A DNA stretch of 64,000 nt, taken from NCBI GenBank assembly GCA_002382085.1, contig DFZK01000007.1, positions 156,006 through 220,005 on the forward strand, read 5' to 3'. This DNA is from Sulfurospirillum sp. UBA4058 (GTDB lineage Bacteria; Campylobacterota; Campylobacteria; Campylobacterales; Sulfurospirillaceae). The notes below the pieces were generated by a model. It worked only from the letters and a program-made list of their open reading frames with translations. It had not been told where the DNA came from and searched no databases. How positions within the stretch are numbered: position 1 is the stretch's first letter; the number at the start of each line of letters is the position of its first letter. Shown here one piece after another: positions 17,084 through 25,419 of the stretch. Both the position numbers and the translations under genes were made by a program.

Positions 17084-18424
17084 ATGACAAAAAATCACTA
17101 TGACGTTTTAGTCGTCGGTGGCGGAATTTCAGGTGCGGCTCTGTTTTACGAGCTTGCAAGATACACGGATATTAAGCGTATCGCGCTGGTTGAAAAATAT
17201 GAAAAATTGGCAAAGCTTAATTCTGCCGGAACGTCAAACTCTCAAACGATTCACTGCGGTGACATCGAGACAAACTATACTCTAGAAAAAGCGAAAAAAG
17301 TCAAAGAAACGGCGAGTATGGTCGCAAAATATTGCCTTCAGTACGGACACGAAGGGAAGTTTTTATTTGCTCACCAAAAAATGGCGATCGGCGTGGGCGA
17401 TACCGAAGTGGCGTACATGCAAAAACGTTACGAAGAGTTTAAAGAGTTGTATCCGTATTTGGAAGTTTTCGATAAAGAAAAATTGGCGAAAATCGAGCCG
17501 AAATTGATCTTTGACGAAAACGGTAAAGAGCGTCCGGAGAGCATTATCGGCGTAGGCGTCGAAGGCGGCGAGTACAGCACGGTTGATTTTGGAGCGATGA
17601 CGGAAAGTTTAGTCGAAGAGGCACAAAAAATCGAAGGGAAAGTTGCGGACGTCTACTTAAATGCACAAGTGACGAATATCACGAAACTCGGCGATATGTT
17701 TGTCGTGATGACCAAAGACCATACCTTTACGGCGGATTTTGTCGTGGTCAACGCCGGAGCGCATTCACTGTATTTGGCACATCAGATGGGATTCGGATTG
17801 GATTTTGCGTGCTTACCGGTTGCGGGAAGTTTTTATTTGACGAAACAAAAGATGCTCAACGGCAAAGTCTATATGGTTCAAAATCCAAAGCTTCCGTTTG
17901 CCGCTTTACACGGCGATCCGGACGTTTTAGCCGGTGGCTGTACGCGTTTTGGACCGACGGCATTGGTTTTGCCGAAGTTGGAGCGTTACACGGGCGGTAC
18001 GTATCTTGATTTTTGGCAAACGTTGCAATTTGACGGAAAAGTCGCGAAAGTGTTTTACGATTTGCTCAAAGATAGCGATATTAGAAACTATATCTTCCGT
18101 AACTTCTTATTTGAAGTGCCTTATTTCAACAAAGGGCTTTTCTTAAAAGATGCACGAAAAATCGTTCCTTCGTTACAATTAGACGAAATTGAATACGCGA
18201 AAAATTTCGGCGGCGTACGACCGCAAGTCATCAACAAAAAAGAACAAAAGTTAATGTTAGGCGAAGCGAGTATTAATCCCGGTATCGGCATTATTTTCAA
18301 TATGACGCCAAGCCCGGGAGCGACGAGCTGTTTAGGCAATGCCCGTCGGGACGTTAGACTGGTATGCGAACATCTCGGTCGCACGTTTAACGAAGCCTTG
18401 TTCCGACAAGAGTTATTAGACTAA
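17084..18424 (+). CDS. mqo: malate:quinone oxidoreductase
   Basis: A 446-aa FAD enzyme. The dinucleotide-binding motif VVGGGISGAALFYELAR starts at about residue 10, followed by the FAD motif VEKYEKLAKLNSAGTSNSQTIHCGDIE and a late FAD segment (PSPGATSCLGNA). It matches the epsilonproteobacterial Mqo type, a membrane-associated enzyme passing electrons from malate to menaquinone in the TCA cycle. I chose ATG 17084 (AGGA 10 nt upstream); an in-frame TTG at 17075 is too close to the ribosome-binding site. It is followed by a hairpin. Confidence 0.9.
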   Translation: MTKNHYDVLVVGGGISGAALFYELARYTDIKRIALVEKYEKLAKLNSAGTSNSQTIHCGDIETNYTLEKAKKVKETASMVAKYCLQYGHEGKFLFAHQKMAIGVGDTEVAYMQKRYEEFKELYPYLEVFDKEKLAKIEPKLIFDENGKERPESIIGVGVEGGEYSTVDFGAMTESLVEEAQKIEGKVADVYLNAQVTNITKLGDMFVVMTKDHTFTADFVVVNAGAHSLYLAHQMGFGLDFACLPVAGSFYLTKQKMLNGKVYMVQNPKLPFAALHGDPDVLAGGCTRFGPTALVLPKLERYTGGTYLDFWQTLQFDGKVAKVFYDLLKDSDIRNYIFRNFLFEVPYFNKGLFLKDARKIVPSLQLDEIEYAKNFGGVRPQVINKKEQKLMLGEASINPGIGIIFNMTPSPGATSCLGNARRDVRLVCEHLGRTFNEALFRQELLD

Positions 18425-18431
18425 AAATCTT

Positions 18432-18450
18432 CGAGGGCATCATGCCCTCG
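18432..18450 (+). terminator. stem-loop between mqo and the methyltransferase gene
   Basis: Perfect inverted repeat CGAGGGCAT / ATGCCCTCG (9 bp with a single C between; as RNA a 7-bp stem with a 5-nt loop) right after the mqo stop. There is no T-run, so it is not a standard intrinsic terminator. It may be a 3'-end stabiliser or a Rho-assisted end. The downstream ribosome-binding site starts at its last base. Confidence 0.45.
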
Positions 18451-18461
18451 GAAAGTTGCTT

Positions 18462-19148
18462 ATGAATCCACTTGATCTTTACGCCAAAATTGAACCTCTC
18501 ATCGGTTTTTACGAACAATACGAAATCCTCTATCAAACCTATCTTCGGTATATAAACGCTTTGCATATCGGCTCGGTTTTAGATGTGGGATGCGGCAACG
18601 GAAAGTTTTTAAAGCACCTTCTAGATCGCGAAATCGACGCGGAGGGAATCGATCGGAGTGCCTCTATGGTTCAACGTGCTAACGAGATCGGCGTTCGCGC
18701 ATCGTGTAAAGAGTTGGAGGATTTTGAAGCGGAACGTTTCGAATGCGTTACGGCAGTCGCCGACGTGCTGAATTATCTACCGCAAAAAGAGTTAGCGGCG
18801 TTCTTTCATTCGATCCATCGCGTGCTAAAGCCTAAAGGCTATTTTGTGTGCGACGTCAATACCTTGTACGGATTTGAAGCCGTTGCGGAGGGCGTGATGC
18901 GCTTTGAAGACGAAACACGGTTTTTATGCATCGAAGCCAATTATGCCGACAAAGAGCTCTTAACGCATATTGCATTTTTTGAAAAAGAGGGTGAGCTGTA
19001 CCGTAAACAAAACGGTCAAATCCGGCAGTACTTTCACCCGCTCGGCGAACTCAAAAAACAAGAAGGGTTTCGATTGGAGAGAACCGAATCCTTGAAGCTT
19101 TTTGGCGAATCGCCCGATAAAACGCTCTTAATCTATCAAAAACGTTAA
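18462..19148 (+). CDS. class I SAM-dependent methyltransferase
   Basis: A 228-aa Rossmann methyltransferase. Motif I is VLDVGCGNGKFLKHLL, followed by an acidic residue in GIDRSASM, then CVTAVADVLNYL and KPKGYFVCDVN (motifs IV-VI). The substrate cannot be told. The ATG at 18462 has GGAAAG 6 nt upstream, better than an in-frame TTG at 18456. It is convergent with the next gene, their stops overlapping by 4 nt. Confidence 0.85.
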   Translation: MNPLDLYAKIEPLIGFYEQYEILYQTYLRYINALHIGSVLDVGCGNGKFLKHLLDREIDAEGIDRSASMVQRANEIGVRASCKELEDFEAERFECVTAVADVLNYLPQKELAAFFHSIHRVLKPKGYFVCDVNTLYGFEAVAEGVMRFEDETRFLCIEANYADKELLTHIAFFEKEGELYRKQNGQIRQYFHPLGELKKQEGFRLERTESLKLFGESPDKTLLIYQKR

Positions 19149-19633
19149 ACTAAATCTTGTAAAAACGTGCCGAGCATCGTATTTTGTTGATCGAGCTTAT
19201 CTTCCGCTTGCATTTTTTCTTGAAGCTGTTTACGGTAGGCATCGAGCATATCGTCAAGGCTTGTCAAGGCATCTTCGCGGGCTTTACCCGTAAGCGGCGG
19301 TTGCGTGGATTCTCCAAGGCCTAATTTTTCAGTGAGTTCTGCTTTCTTTTCTTCGATTAATTTTTCAATTTTCTCAAAATTATAGTCTTGGTAGAACGCA
19401 AGAGCCCCCTTGGTTTTTAAATCTTCCAAAAATGTTTCAACCGCAGGATCTCTTTGAGTCGTTTCGGAATCTTTGACCGTCGAGGCTTCATTATCGGTTG
19501 AAAATTTGGCTTTGATTTCGTCGGCGAGCGTTTGCGCAAACGAGCTTGCATCTTCTAAAGTGCTTTTAGCGCGCGTTGTCGTCGAATCAAGAAGCGACTG
19601 ATACGTTTTTTTCGTTTGGTCGTCAATCATCAT
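19145..19633 (-). CDS. unknown helical/coiled protein (162 aa)
   Basis: Read on the minus strand, a 162-aa soluble protein rich in Lys, Glu, Gln and Thr, predicted almost wholly helical, with a low-complexity centre (STDNEASTVKDSETTQ) and C-terminal repeats of charged heptads (KKAELTEKLGLG, YRKQLQEKMQAEDKL). AGGAG lies 7 nt before the ATG pair. No family recognised, no signal peptide, no cysteine. The only minus gene in an otherwise plus-strand stretch; its own promoter must lie in the 86-nt gap shared with the GNAT gene. Confidence 0.75.
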   Translation of the reverse strand: MMIDDQTKKTYQSLLDSTTTRAKSTLEDASSFAQTLADEIKAKFSTDNEASTVKDSETTQRDPAVETFLEDLKTKGALAFYQDYNFEKIEKLIEEKKAELTEKLGLGESTQPPLTGKAREDALTSLDDMLDAYRKQLQEKMQAEDKLDQQNTMLGTFLQDLV

Positions 19634-19719
19634 CGTTTACTCCTAATCATGAGGTAAAGGTTACAAGCAAAAACGATTCCTATGTTACAATACGTTTACC
19701 GATTGTACAAGGAACGACT

Positions 19720-20181
19720 ATGCTAAAAATCCGTAAAGCAACCGTTGAAGATTGCGATATGCTCGTGACGTTACTTCTTCAACTTTTCGAGCAAGAGACC
19801 GAGTTCGTCCCGAATCGATCTTTACATGTAAAAGGGCTTGAAACTATTTTAAACGACGCTTCGATCGGCGTTATTCTCCTAGCCGAAAAGGAAAAAAACA
19901 TTGTCGCAATGGTCAGTCTTTTATGGAGTATCAGTACGGCACTCGGTACTCGGGTCGCATGGCTAGAAGATATGGTCGTTGATAACGCGTTTCGCTCACA
20001 GGGTATCGGCTCTGTTTTGATCGAGGAGGCGATCGCGTACGCGCGAAGCGTCGGATGCCGTCGTATAACGCTTTTAACGGATGGAGACAACATACCGGCA
20101 CATCGTTTTTATGAAAAATTCGGCTTTCAAGCCTCTTCGATGCAACCGTTTCGATTGCTTGTAGATGACGTTTCTTGTTAA
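19720..20181 (+). CDS. GNAT-family N-acetyltransferase
   Basis: A 153-aa Gcn5-related acetyltransferase: N-terminal IRKATVEDCDMLVTLLLQL, the core strand WLEDMVVDNAFRSQGIGSVL with the acetyl-CoA loop (R/Q-x-x-G-I-G), and a C-terminal AHRFYEKFGF. ATG at 19720 with AAGGA 7 nt upstream. The reading frame extends 48 codons further but overlaps the divergent gene without support. Substrate unknown. A perfect TTACATGTAA copy at 19822 encodes LHVK. Confidence 0.87.
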   Translation: MLKIRKATVEDCDMLVTLLLQLFEQETEFVPNRSLHVKGLETILNDASIGVILLAEKEKNIVAMVSLLWSISTALGTRVAWLEDMVVDNAFRSQGIGSVLIEEAIAYARSVGCRRITLLTDGDNIPAHRFYEKFGFQASSMQPFRLLVDDVSC

Positions 20182-20200
20182 AAAAAGGCAAAAACGCTAC

Positions 20201-20206
20201 TATAAA
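20201..20206 (+). promoter_or_regulatory. candidate -10 box for the ctpA-like gene
   Basis: TATAAA, preceded by GCTAC, lies 26 nt upstream of the GTG start in the short gap after the GNAT stop. Confidence 0.4.
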
Positions 20207-20231
20207 GATTCGGAAAAAAGAAAGGATTGAC

Positions 20232-21401
20232 GTGAAAAGGTTTGTGTGCGGCGTGATTTTAACGGTATCGTTGGTGTGGGCGCAATCTTCCAAAACGGTT
20301 ACGCCGGAGGAAGCTTCGCTTGCATATCAAGAGGTTGTCAAAAAATTAAAAGATGAATTCGTTCAGCCGATCGACGAAAAAAGATTGATGGACAGTTGTT
20401 TGGAAGGCATGGTCAATAGCGTCGATAAAAACGGGCGCTATTTTAACGAAGAAGAGTATGAAACGCTTTATTTAAGCAATACCCCCGTAGCGGGCGTCGG
20501 ACTTTTTTTGGCGCAAAAACGACATCATATTTTTGTTAAATCCGTCGTCGAACACTCTCCTGCGCATAAAGCCGCTTTACAAAAAGGGGATGAAATCATT
20601 CAAGTCGGATCCTATTGGGTTCGTGATCTAAATTTTGAAGAGGTCGTCGCAGAACTCAGAGGTGCTCCCAACAGCAAAGTCAAAATAACGTTTTTAAAGC
20701 CCAACACGACAAAACCCGTGGAAGTGACGCTTACGCGTAAAGAAGTCAATATTAACGTGGTGACGTCGTTAATGTACGAAGGCAATATTGCATACGTCAA
20801 AGTGAGTTCGTTTATGCAAGAAGGCTTCGGCGAAATGCTTGAAGATATGCGGTATCTCTACGATGCACAAGCACGGCACATTAAAGGTATGGTATTGGAT
20901 TTACGGGATAATCCGGGCGGCAATCTCAATACCGCTTTAGCGGTTACGGGATTGTTCTTGGAAAACGATAAACTGATTTTAAACGTTAAAAGTCGCAACA
21001 AAGACGATAAACGTTCCTATAAAAACCGTTTAGAAGAGTATGAAATGGCTGATTACGCAGACAAAATCGAAAAACTCTCGTTTTTAAAGACGGTACCGCT
21101 CATCGTATTGGTCAATCGCGACTCTACCGGCGGTGCCGAGATCGTTGCATCGGTTTTACAAGAGTATCAACGAGCGAAAGTGATCGGAATGCCGACATAC
21201 GGAAAAGATACGTTTGCGACGCTTTTCCCTTTGAGCAGTCGCGTTACGGCAGTCAAATTTGCGACGGCTCGTTGGAGTACGCCTAAGGGCAAAAGCGTTT
21301 GGCCAAGCGGCGTCGTCCCGAATATCGAAGTTAAACCGAGTACCGACGCTTCGGAAGATAACGTCTTAGACGAAGCATTGAGTATATTGCACCAAAAATA
21401 G
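20232..21401 (+). CDS. ctpA: S41-family carboxyl-terminal processing protease
   Basis: A 389-aa protein with a signal peptide (MKRFVCGVILTVSLVWAQ), a PDZ domain around residues 80-160 (GVGLFLAQ..., HKAALQKGDEIIQV) and an S41 Ser-Lys protease core. KGMVLDLRDNPGG precedes the nucleophile region VNRDSTGGAEIVASVL, and the Lys lies in MPTYGKDT. The serine loop reads DSTGGAE rather than the common GSASASE. It acts in the periplasm on protein C-termini. GTG at 20232 has AAAGGA upstream; the frame continues upstream into the GNAT gene without support. Confidence 0.9.
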   Translation: MKRFVCGVILTVSLVWAQSSKTVTPEEASLAYQEVVKKLKDEFVQPIDEKRLMDSCLEGMVNSVDKNGRYFNEEEYETLYLSNTPVAGVGLFLAQKRHHIFVKSVVEHSPAHKAALQKGDEIIQVGSYWVRDLNFEEVVAELRGAPNSKVKITFLKPNTTKPVEVTLTRKEVNINVVTSLMYEGNIAYVKVSSFMQEGFGEMLEDMRYLYDAQARHIKGMVLDLRDNPGGNLNTALAVTGLFLENDKLILNVKSRNKDDKRSYKNRLEEYEMADYADKIEKLSFLKTVPLIVLVNRDSTGGAEIVASVLQEYQRAKVIGMPTYGKDTFATLFPLSSRVTAVKFATARWSTPKGKSVWPSGVVPNIEVKPSTDASEDNVLDEALSILHQK

Positions 21402-21447
21402 AACTTGCTCTCTAAAGATTTTTTCTTAGGCGTAGGATGTTGCGCGG

Positions 21448-22485
21448 TTATTTGGTAATAAACATGTAAAAGGGTTTATTGCTCAGCTGCATATCGATCC
21501 AAACGCCGTTACTTCCGGTCGAAGCGTTGAGGGCAACGTTCGGAGAGAGATAGGTTTTGGGCAGTTCAAACAGAACTTTAATCTGTTTTGTCGAGAAAAT
21601 CGTTTTCGCCGAACCCGTGATAATATTACAAAATTCGGCAACGCCGTCCGTGATTCCGGCGGTATCGTCACTGTTGACGTGCTCTCCTAGCATGGCTTCC
21701 AAAGCCGCAACGGCTAGTTCTCTCGGAAAAACCAAAAAGAACGTACCGCTAACGTCGCCTTTAAATTTCATTGCCGCAATAATGACTTGGGAGGGAATCT
21801 TTTCATTAAAAGGGCGAATTTCATGTTTGATTTTTTGTGCTTCCAATCCGGTAATGGTGACCAACGTATTCACGGCGGTGTCGATAAAAACGGGTAAATT
21901 GACAATCAATTGCTTTGAAAGCGATAAATTGGGGGTTGAAGGCGCGGAACTTGTTTTCTTAACCACCGTATGCGTAATGGTCATATCGTATTTTTTGGCC
22001 ATCGCTTTGAGCTTAAAGTCTTCGGCGTCGTAGGCATGGACGACGCTGTAACCTAATTTCGTTAGCTCGGAAGCAATTTTATCGGCATTGTCTTTATCGG
22101 TATCGAACAGTAAAACGCACAACTCTTTTTTAAACGACGAGGGATTGAAAAATAAAATAGCGACATTGACGTTTTGAAAAAGCTGAACCGTCGTGTCGGC
22201 ACTCATGTGTTTGAGAGGCTCGAAAGACTCTTTTTTATAGTCGCCTAAAGCCGTCGGGATCGTTAAGGCTTGTGAAAGTTTTTCTAAGATTTTAATCAAG
22301 TGCCCAAACGATGCATTTTGCGTATAGGGTGCATTTTTTAAAGAGATATAGATGCCCTTAATCCCTTTTTCTTTTAAAAGGGTGTTTTGGCTAACAATCG
22401 TATTGAATAAAACCGTATTTCGGCTCTCCAATACCGCTTCGTTATAGTCGACGATAAAAATAGAATGTTGGATCGTATGTGTCAT
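21448..22485 (-). CDS. CheX-domain chemotaxis protein with N-terminal STAS-like and degenerate receiver-like domains
   Basis: A 345-aa protein. Residues ~190-345 form a CheX/CheC-like phosphatase domain with the E-x-x-N active pair at Glu284/Asn287 (DGVAEFCNIITGSAK). Residues ~8-115 look STAS-like (GIYISLKN, SFGHLIKILEKL). Residues ~120-175 resemble a response-regulator half: ELCVLLFDTD acidic pocket, then KYDMTITH where the phospho-Asp would be, here His172. CheX enzymes dephosphorylate CheY-P. The pseudoreceiver reading is inference. It is transcribed alone, against its neighbours; a TACTAT at 22533-22538 (minus) could be its -10. Confidence 0.8.
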   Translation of the reverse strand: MTHTIQHSIFIVDYNEAVLESRNTVLFNTIVSQNTLLKEKGIKGIYISLKNAPYTQNASFGHLIKILEKLSQALTIPTALGDYKKESFEPLKHMSADTTVQLFQNVNVAILFFNPSSFKKELCVLLFDTDKDNADKIASELTKLGYSVVHAYDAEDFKLKAMAKKYDMTITHTVVKKTSSAPSTPNLSLSKQLIVNLPVFIDTAVNTLVTITGLEAQKIKHEIRPFNEKIPSQVIIAAMKFKGDVSGTFFLVFPRELAVAALEAMLGEHVNSDDTAGITDGVAEFCNIITGSAKTIFSTKQIKVLFELPKTYLSPNVALNASTGSNGVWIDMQLSNKPFYMFITK

Positions 22486-22577
22486 GATGTTGTGTTCGCA
22501 TTAAAAAAATGAGATGAATTTAAAACGCAAAGATAGTACCATAGAAAGCTTTTAATTTTATTGAAACAATCTGACGC

Positions 22578-22583
22578 TATAAT
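22578..22583 (+). promoter_or_regulatory. -10 box for the 147-aa protein gene
   Basis: A perfect TATAAT 37 nt before the chosen ATG. It implies transcription starts near 22590, ruling out the longer in-frame TTG start at 22561. Confidence 0.55.
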
Positions 22584-22620
22584 AAAAGTTAGATACAAAA
22601 GAGGAGGCGTCGAGTATGTT

Positions 22621-23064
22621 ATGAATACGTCGTTTGAAGATATCGATGCCGCAATCAAACGTTATGTCGAAGATGAAATCGCGCATGAAATTACCCAAGA
22701 ATTGGAAGACTTGATCTTCTTCTCAAGCTATACGGTCAACTTTGACGTTTTTCAAAAAGCAACCAACAAGCTTAAAAAAATGGCGCGGCGTCAAGAGGGA
22801 TACGGCGAGCACGTCTGGCGGGCGGATGCGCACAAACTGATAACGCGTTACGGACTGGATGTCGCGATACCGAGCGAACGCTATACTTACATGTTACGAT
22901 TATTGTTACGGGCGCAAATTCAAATTAACGAATCGGTGATACGCCATTTTAAATATTTATGCCAAAGAGCCCACTCGTTTGAATACCTCCAAACCCGCAC
23001 CGAAGCGATTTATCGGCTTTTGTTTGACGAGGGGACATGTTCAAATCTTCATCACGCTTTTTAG
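22621..23064 (+). CDS. conserved-looking protein of unknown function (147 aa)
   Basis: A 147-aa soluble, mostly helical, Arg/Glu/Tyr-rich protein (MNTSFEDIDAAIKRYV... to ...SNLHHAF). No domain recognised. The ATG at 22621 lies 13 nt after a very strong GAGGAGG (22601-22607). A second ATG at 22616, in another frame, opens a two-codon ORF (ATG TTA TGA) overlapping this start, an unusual arrangement. It has its own promoter and precedes pyk, which also has its own -10. It also contains a TTACATGTTA palindrome variant. Confidence 0.78.
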   Translation: MNTSFEDIDAAIKRYVEDEIAHEITQELEDLIFFSSYTVNFDVFQKATNKLKKMARRQEGYGEHVWRADAHKLITRYGLDVAIPSERYTYMLRLLLRAQIQINESVIRHFKYLCQRAHSFEYLQTRTEAIYRLLFDEGTCSNLHHAF

Positions 23065-23086
23065 GTACGATGAACCCTTCTCGTGA

Positions 23087-23092
23087 TATAAT
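23087..23092 (+). promoter_or_regulatory. -10 box for pyk
   Basis: A perfect TATAAT in the 79-nt gap, 52 nt before the pyk ATG; no clear -35. Confidence 0.55.
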
Positions 23093-23143
23093 TTCGTAAC
23101 AATCTCAAAGTACAATAGAACTTATTTTAACGAAGGAAAAAAG

Positions 23144-24589
23144 ATGGATAAAAAGACAAAAATCCTCGCAACCGTAGGACCGGCCAGTGACAGCGTAGAA
23201 ATTTTAGAAGGTATGATAAAAGCCGGTGTGAACGTCTTTCGTCTTAATTTTAGTCATGGAAGTCATGAATACCATGCGGGAACTTTAGCCAAAATACGTG
23301 AAGCCGAAGCTAACGTCGGCAAAAAGATCGGTGTCTTGCAAGATATTTGCGGTCCTAAAATTCGCGTCGGTAAACTGGAAGACGATTTTTATTTGGAAAC
23401 GGGCGATAAACTTTACTTTACGAAAGAGCAAATCGTCGGTAAAAAAACCGCCGAACATAGCTATACTTTGTGCATCAACCAACCGCAAATTTTAGACATG
23501 CTCCAAGTAGACGAGTATATTTACCTCTATGACGGCAATATTCGCGCTAGAGTGATCGAAATCGGTGAGCATGTCGTAACCGAAATCGAAAATAACGGTA
23601 AACTTTCTTCCAACAAAGGGGTTAATTTCCCCAATACGGTCATTAACATCGAAGTCATTACGCCTAAAGACGAAGCTGACCTTGCATGGGGCGCACAAAA
23701 CGGCGTGGATTTCGTAGCCGTTTCGTTCGTACAAAGTGCTAAAGATATTATGCATGCACGCGCTATTTTAAAAGAGCACAAGTCGCGCGCACATCTTTTT
23801 GCGAAAATCGAAAAATTTGACGCGGTAGAAAAAATCGACGAGATTTTAGAAGTGAGCGACGGCATTATGGTCGCGCGCGGCGATTTGGGGATCGAAGTTC
23901 CGTACTACAAAGTACCGAGTATCCAAAAGAGGCTGATCGCCAAAGCCAATGCGGCATCGAAACCCGTTATTACCGCGACGCAAATGTTGCTTTCGATGGC
24001 GGAAAAAGAGATGGCGACGCGTGCGGAAATCAGCGACGTTGCCAATGCCGTTTTAGACGGAACCGATGCCGTGATGCTTTCCGAAGAGAGTGCTATCGGT
24101 AAAAATCCGATTCACGTTGTTGAAGTTATGGCGAATACGATCCGTGAAACGGAAGCGATTTATCCTTACAGTAAATTTGAAATGTATCCGTTCTTAGACG
24201 AAACCGATATTATCTCTTCATCTACGGCACGCCTTGCCGATCGCTTAGGCGTGGAAGCGATGATTTCGCTGACGAGTTCGGGCAAATCGGCGAAAAAATT
24301 GGCGCGTTATCGCATTCGTGCCGATATTTACGCCGTCACGCACGATGAGCGAACGGCGCGTTCTTTGACGATCGCATGGGGCATTAAACCCATTATGAAT
24401 ATCGAAGCGAGCAATTTAAATATGATGCTTGGAAAGACGCTTCAAAAAGGAATCGAAAGAGGTTTAATCAACAAAGATAAAACCTATATCGTTACCGCGG
24501 GTTATCCGGCGGGCGTCGAGGGTAGCACGAACTTTATTCGTATTTTAAAACGCGAGCAGATTGAATACTATACCGATATGGTCTTATAA
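23144..24589 (+). CDS. pyk: pyruvate kinase
   Basis: A 481-aa glycolytic enzyme converting PEP and ADP to pyruvate and ATP. The N-terminus is KTKILATVGPASDS, RLNFSHGS carries the substrate Arg, and the B-domain insert follows. The signature FAKIEKFDAVEKIDEILEV contains the catalytic Lys, and MVARGDLGIEVP the metal-binding Glu/Asp. TATQMLLSM is followed by the C-terminal allosteric domain. SD GAAGGAAAAAAG. It stands between mqo and the ribosomal block. Confidence 0.97.
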   Translation: MDKKTKILATVGPASDSVEILEGMIKAGVNVFRLNFSHGSHEYHAGTLAKIREAEANVGKKIGVLQDICGPKIRVGKLEDDFYLETGDKLYFTKEQIVGKKTAEHSYTLCINQPQILDMLQVDEYIYLYDGNIRARVIEIGEHVVTEIENNGKLSSNKGVNFPNTVINIEVITPKDEADLAWGAQNGVDFVAVSFVQSAKDIMHARAILKEHKSRAHLFAKIEKFDAVEKIDEILEVSDGIMVARGDLGIEVPYYKVPSIQKRLIAKANAASKPVITATQMLLSMAEKEMATRAEISDVANAVLDGTDAVMLSEESAIGKNPIHVVEVMANTIRETEAIYPYSKFEMYPFLDETDIISSSTARLADRLGVEAMISLTSSGKSAKKLARYRIRADIYAVTHDERTARSLTIAWGIKPIMNIEASNLNMMLGKTLQKGIERGLINKDKTYIVTAGYPAGVEGSTNFIRILKREQIEYYTDMVL

Positions 24590-24628
24590 GCTTAAAAGAG
24601 TTTTATATTGGCTTAAAGGTTTTTTAGA

Positions 24629-24634
24629 TAAAAT
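24629..24634 (+). promoter_or_regulatory. candidate -10 box for rplU-rpmA
   Basis: TAAAAT (in GATAAAATCC) lies 41 nt upstream of rplU, after a T-run. Confidence 0.4.
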
Positions 24635-24674
24635 CCAAGCCTTAAAATAAATCTCTCCCAAGAAGGACATACGC

Positions 24675-24983
24675 ATGTATGCAATCATTAAAAATGGCGG
24701 GAAGCAGTATAAAGTTCAAGAAGGCGACTATTTAAACGTCGACAAACTTGACGCTCAGCCACAAGAGAAAGTAGTTGTGACGGAAGTTCTTGCCGTTAAT
24801 AACGGTGAACTGAAAGTGGGAAATCCATTCGTCAGCGGTGCAGAAGTAGAATTGGTCGTTGTAACTGAAGGTAAAGACAAAAAAGTCATTACGTTCAAAA
24901 AACGTAGAAGAAAAGACTCTAAAGTAAAACGCGGTTTTAGAAGACAGTATAGCAGAGTCAAAGTTGTAAGCATTAAAGCTTAA
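24675..24983 (+). CDS. rplU: 50S ribosomal protein L21
   Basis: A 102-aa L21 protein: MYAIIKNGGKQYKVQEGD at the N-terminus, then ITFKKRRRKDSKVKRGFRR and the KVVSIKA end. It binds 23S rRNA in the large subunit and is co-transcribed with rpmA 33 nt downstream. ATG follows AAGAAGGA. Confidence 0.98.
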   Translation: MYAIIKNGGKQYKVQEGDYLNVDKLDAQPQEKVVVTEVLAVNNGELKVGNPFVSGAEVELVVVTEGKDKKVITFKKRRRKDSKVKRGFRRQYSRVKVVSIKA

Positions 24984-25016
24984 CTTACACGACGCAATAA
25001 AGATTAGGAGTAATCA

Positions 25017-25277
25017 ATGGCTCACAAGAAAGGTCAAGGTAGTACCCAAAATAACAGAGACTCGGCAGGACGAAGACTCGGCGTTAAAAAATTCGGCGGC
25101 GAATTTGTACGTGCGGGAAATATCATTATTCGCCAACGCGGAACCAAAGTACATGTAGGAAACAACGTCGGTATCGGCACGGATCATACGATTTATGCGT
25201 TAATCGACGGTTATGTTCAATTCCAACGTAAAGACAAAACACGCAACAAAGTTTCCGTTATCCCCGCTAGCTTATAA
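25017..25277 (+). CDS. rpmA: 50S ribosomal protein L27
   Basis: An 86-aa L27 protein starting MAHKKGQGSTQNNRDS, so without the processed N-terminal extension of Firmicutes. GRRLGVKKFGG and RQRGTKVHVGNNVGIG follow. Its N-terminus reaches the peptidyl-transferase centre. It is followed by a strong intrinsic terminator. Confidence 0.98.
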   Translation: MAHKKGQGSTQNNRDSAGRRLGVKKFGGEFVRAGNIIIRQRGTKVHVGNNVGIGTDHTIYALIDGYVQFQRKDKTRNKVSVIPASL

Positions 25278-25283
25278 TTCATC

Positions 25284-25316
25284 CGGTGAAGCAAAACGCT
25301 TCACCGCTTTTCTTCT
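25284..25316 (+). terminator. Rho-independent terminator after rplU-rpmA
   Basis: A perfect 9-bp stem CGGTGAAGC / GCTTCACCG with an AAAAC loop, followed by CTTTTCTTCTTT. It lies 7 nt after the rpmA stop and separates the ribosomal pair from obg. Confidence 0.8.
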
Positions 25317-25364
25317 TTCATTAAAATGAATGACGTTACCTCTTGTGATTATCATCGTTTACGC

Positions 25365-25374
25365 TTACATGTAA
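25365..25374. repeat. TTACATGTAA palindrome upstream of obg
   Basis: A perfect copy lying 11-20 nt upstream of the obg -10 at 25385, i.e. overlapping the -35 region. If a protein binds the palindrome, this promoter would be directly affected. Confidence 0.85.
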
Positions 25375-25384
25375 TGATCAGAGG

Positions 25385-25390
25385 TATACT
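25385..25390 (+). promoter_or_regulatory. -10 box for obg
   Basis: TATACT 30 nt before the obg ATG; the -35 region is occupied by a TTACATGTAA palindrome. Confidence 0.45.
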
Positions 25391-25419
25391 GACGAACTTA
25401 CTATACAAAAGGTTTGACA

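Noticed and set aside
22561..22620. TTG start extending the 147-aa protein by 20 residues
   Set aside because: A perfect TATAAT lies inside this stretch at 22578-22583, so the mRNA probably begins after the TTG, and no ribosome-binding site precedes it.
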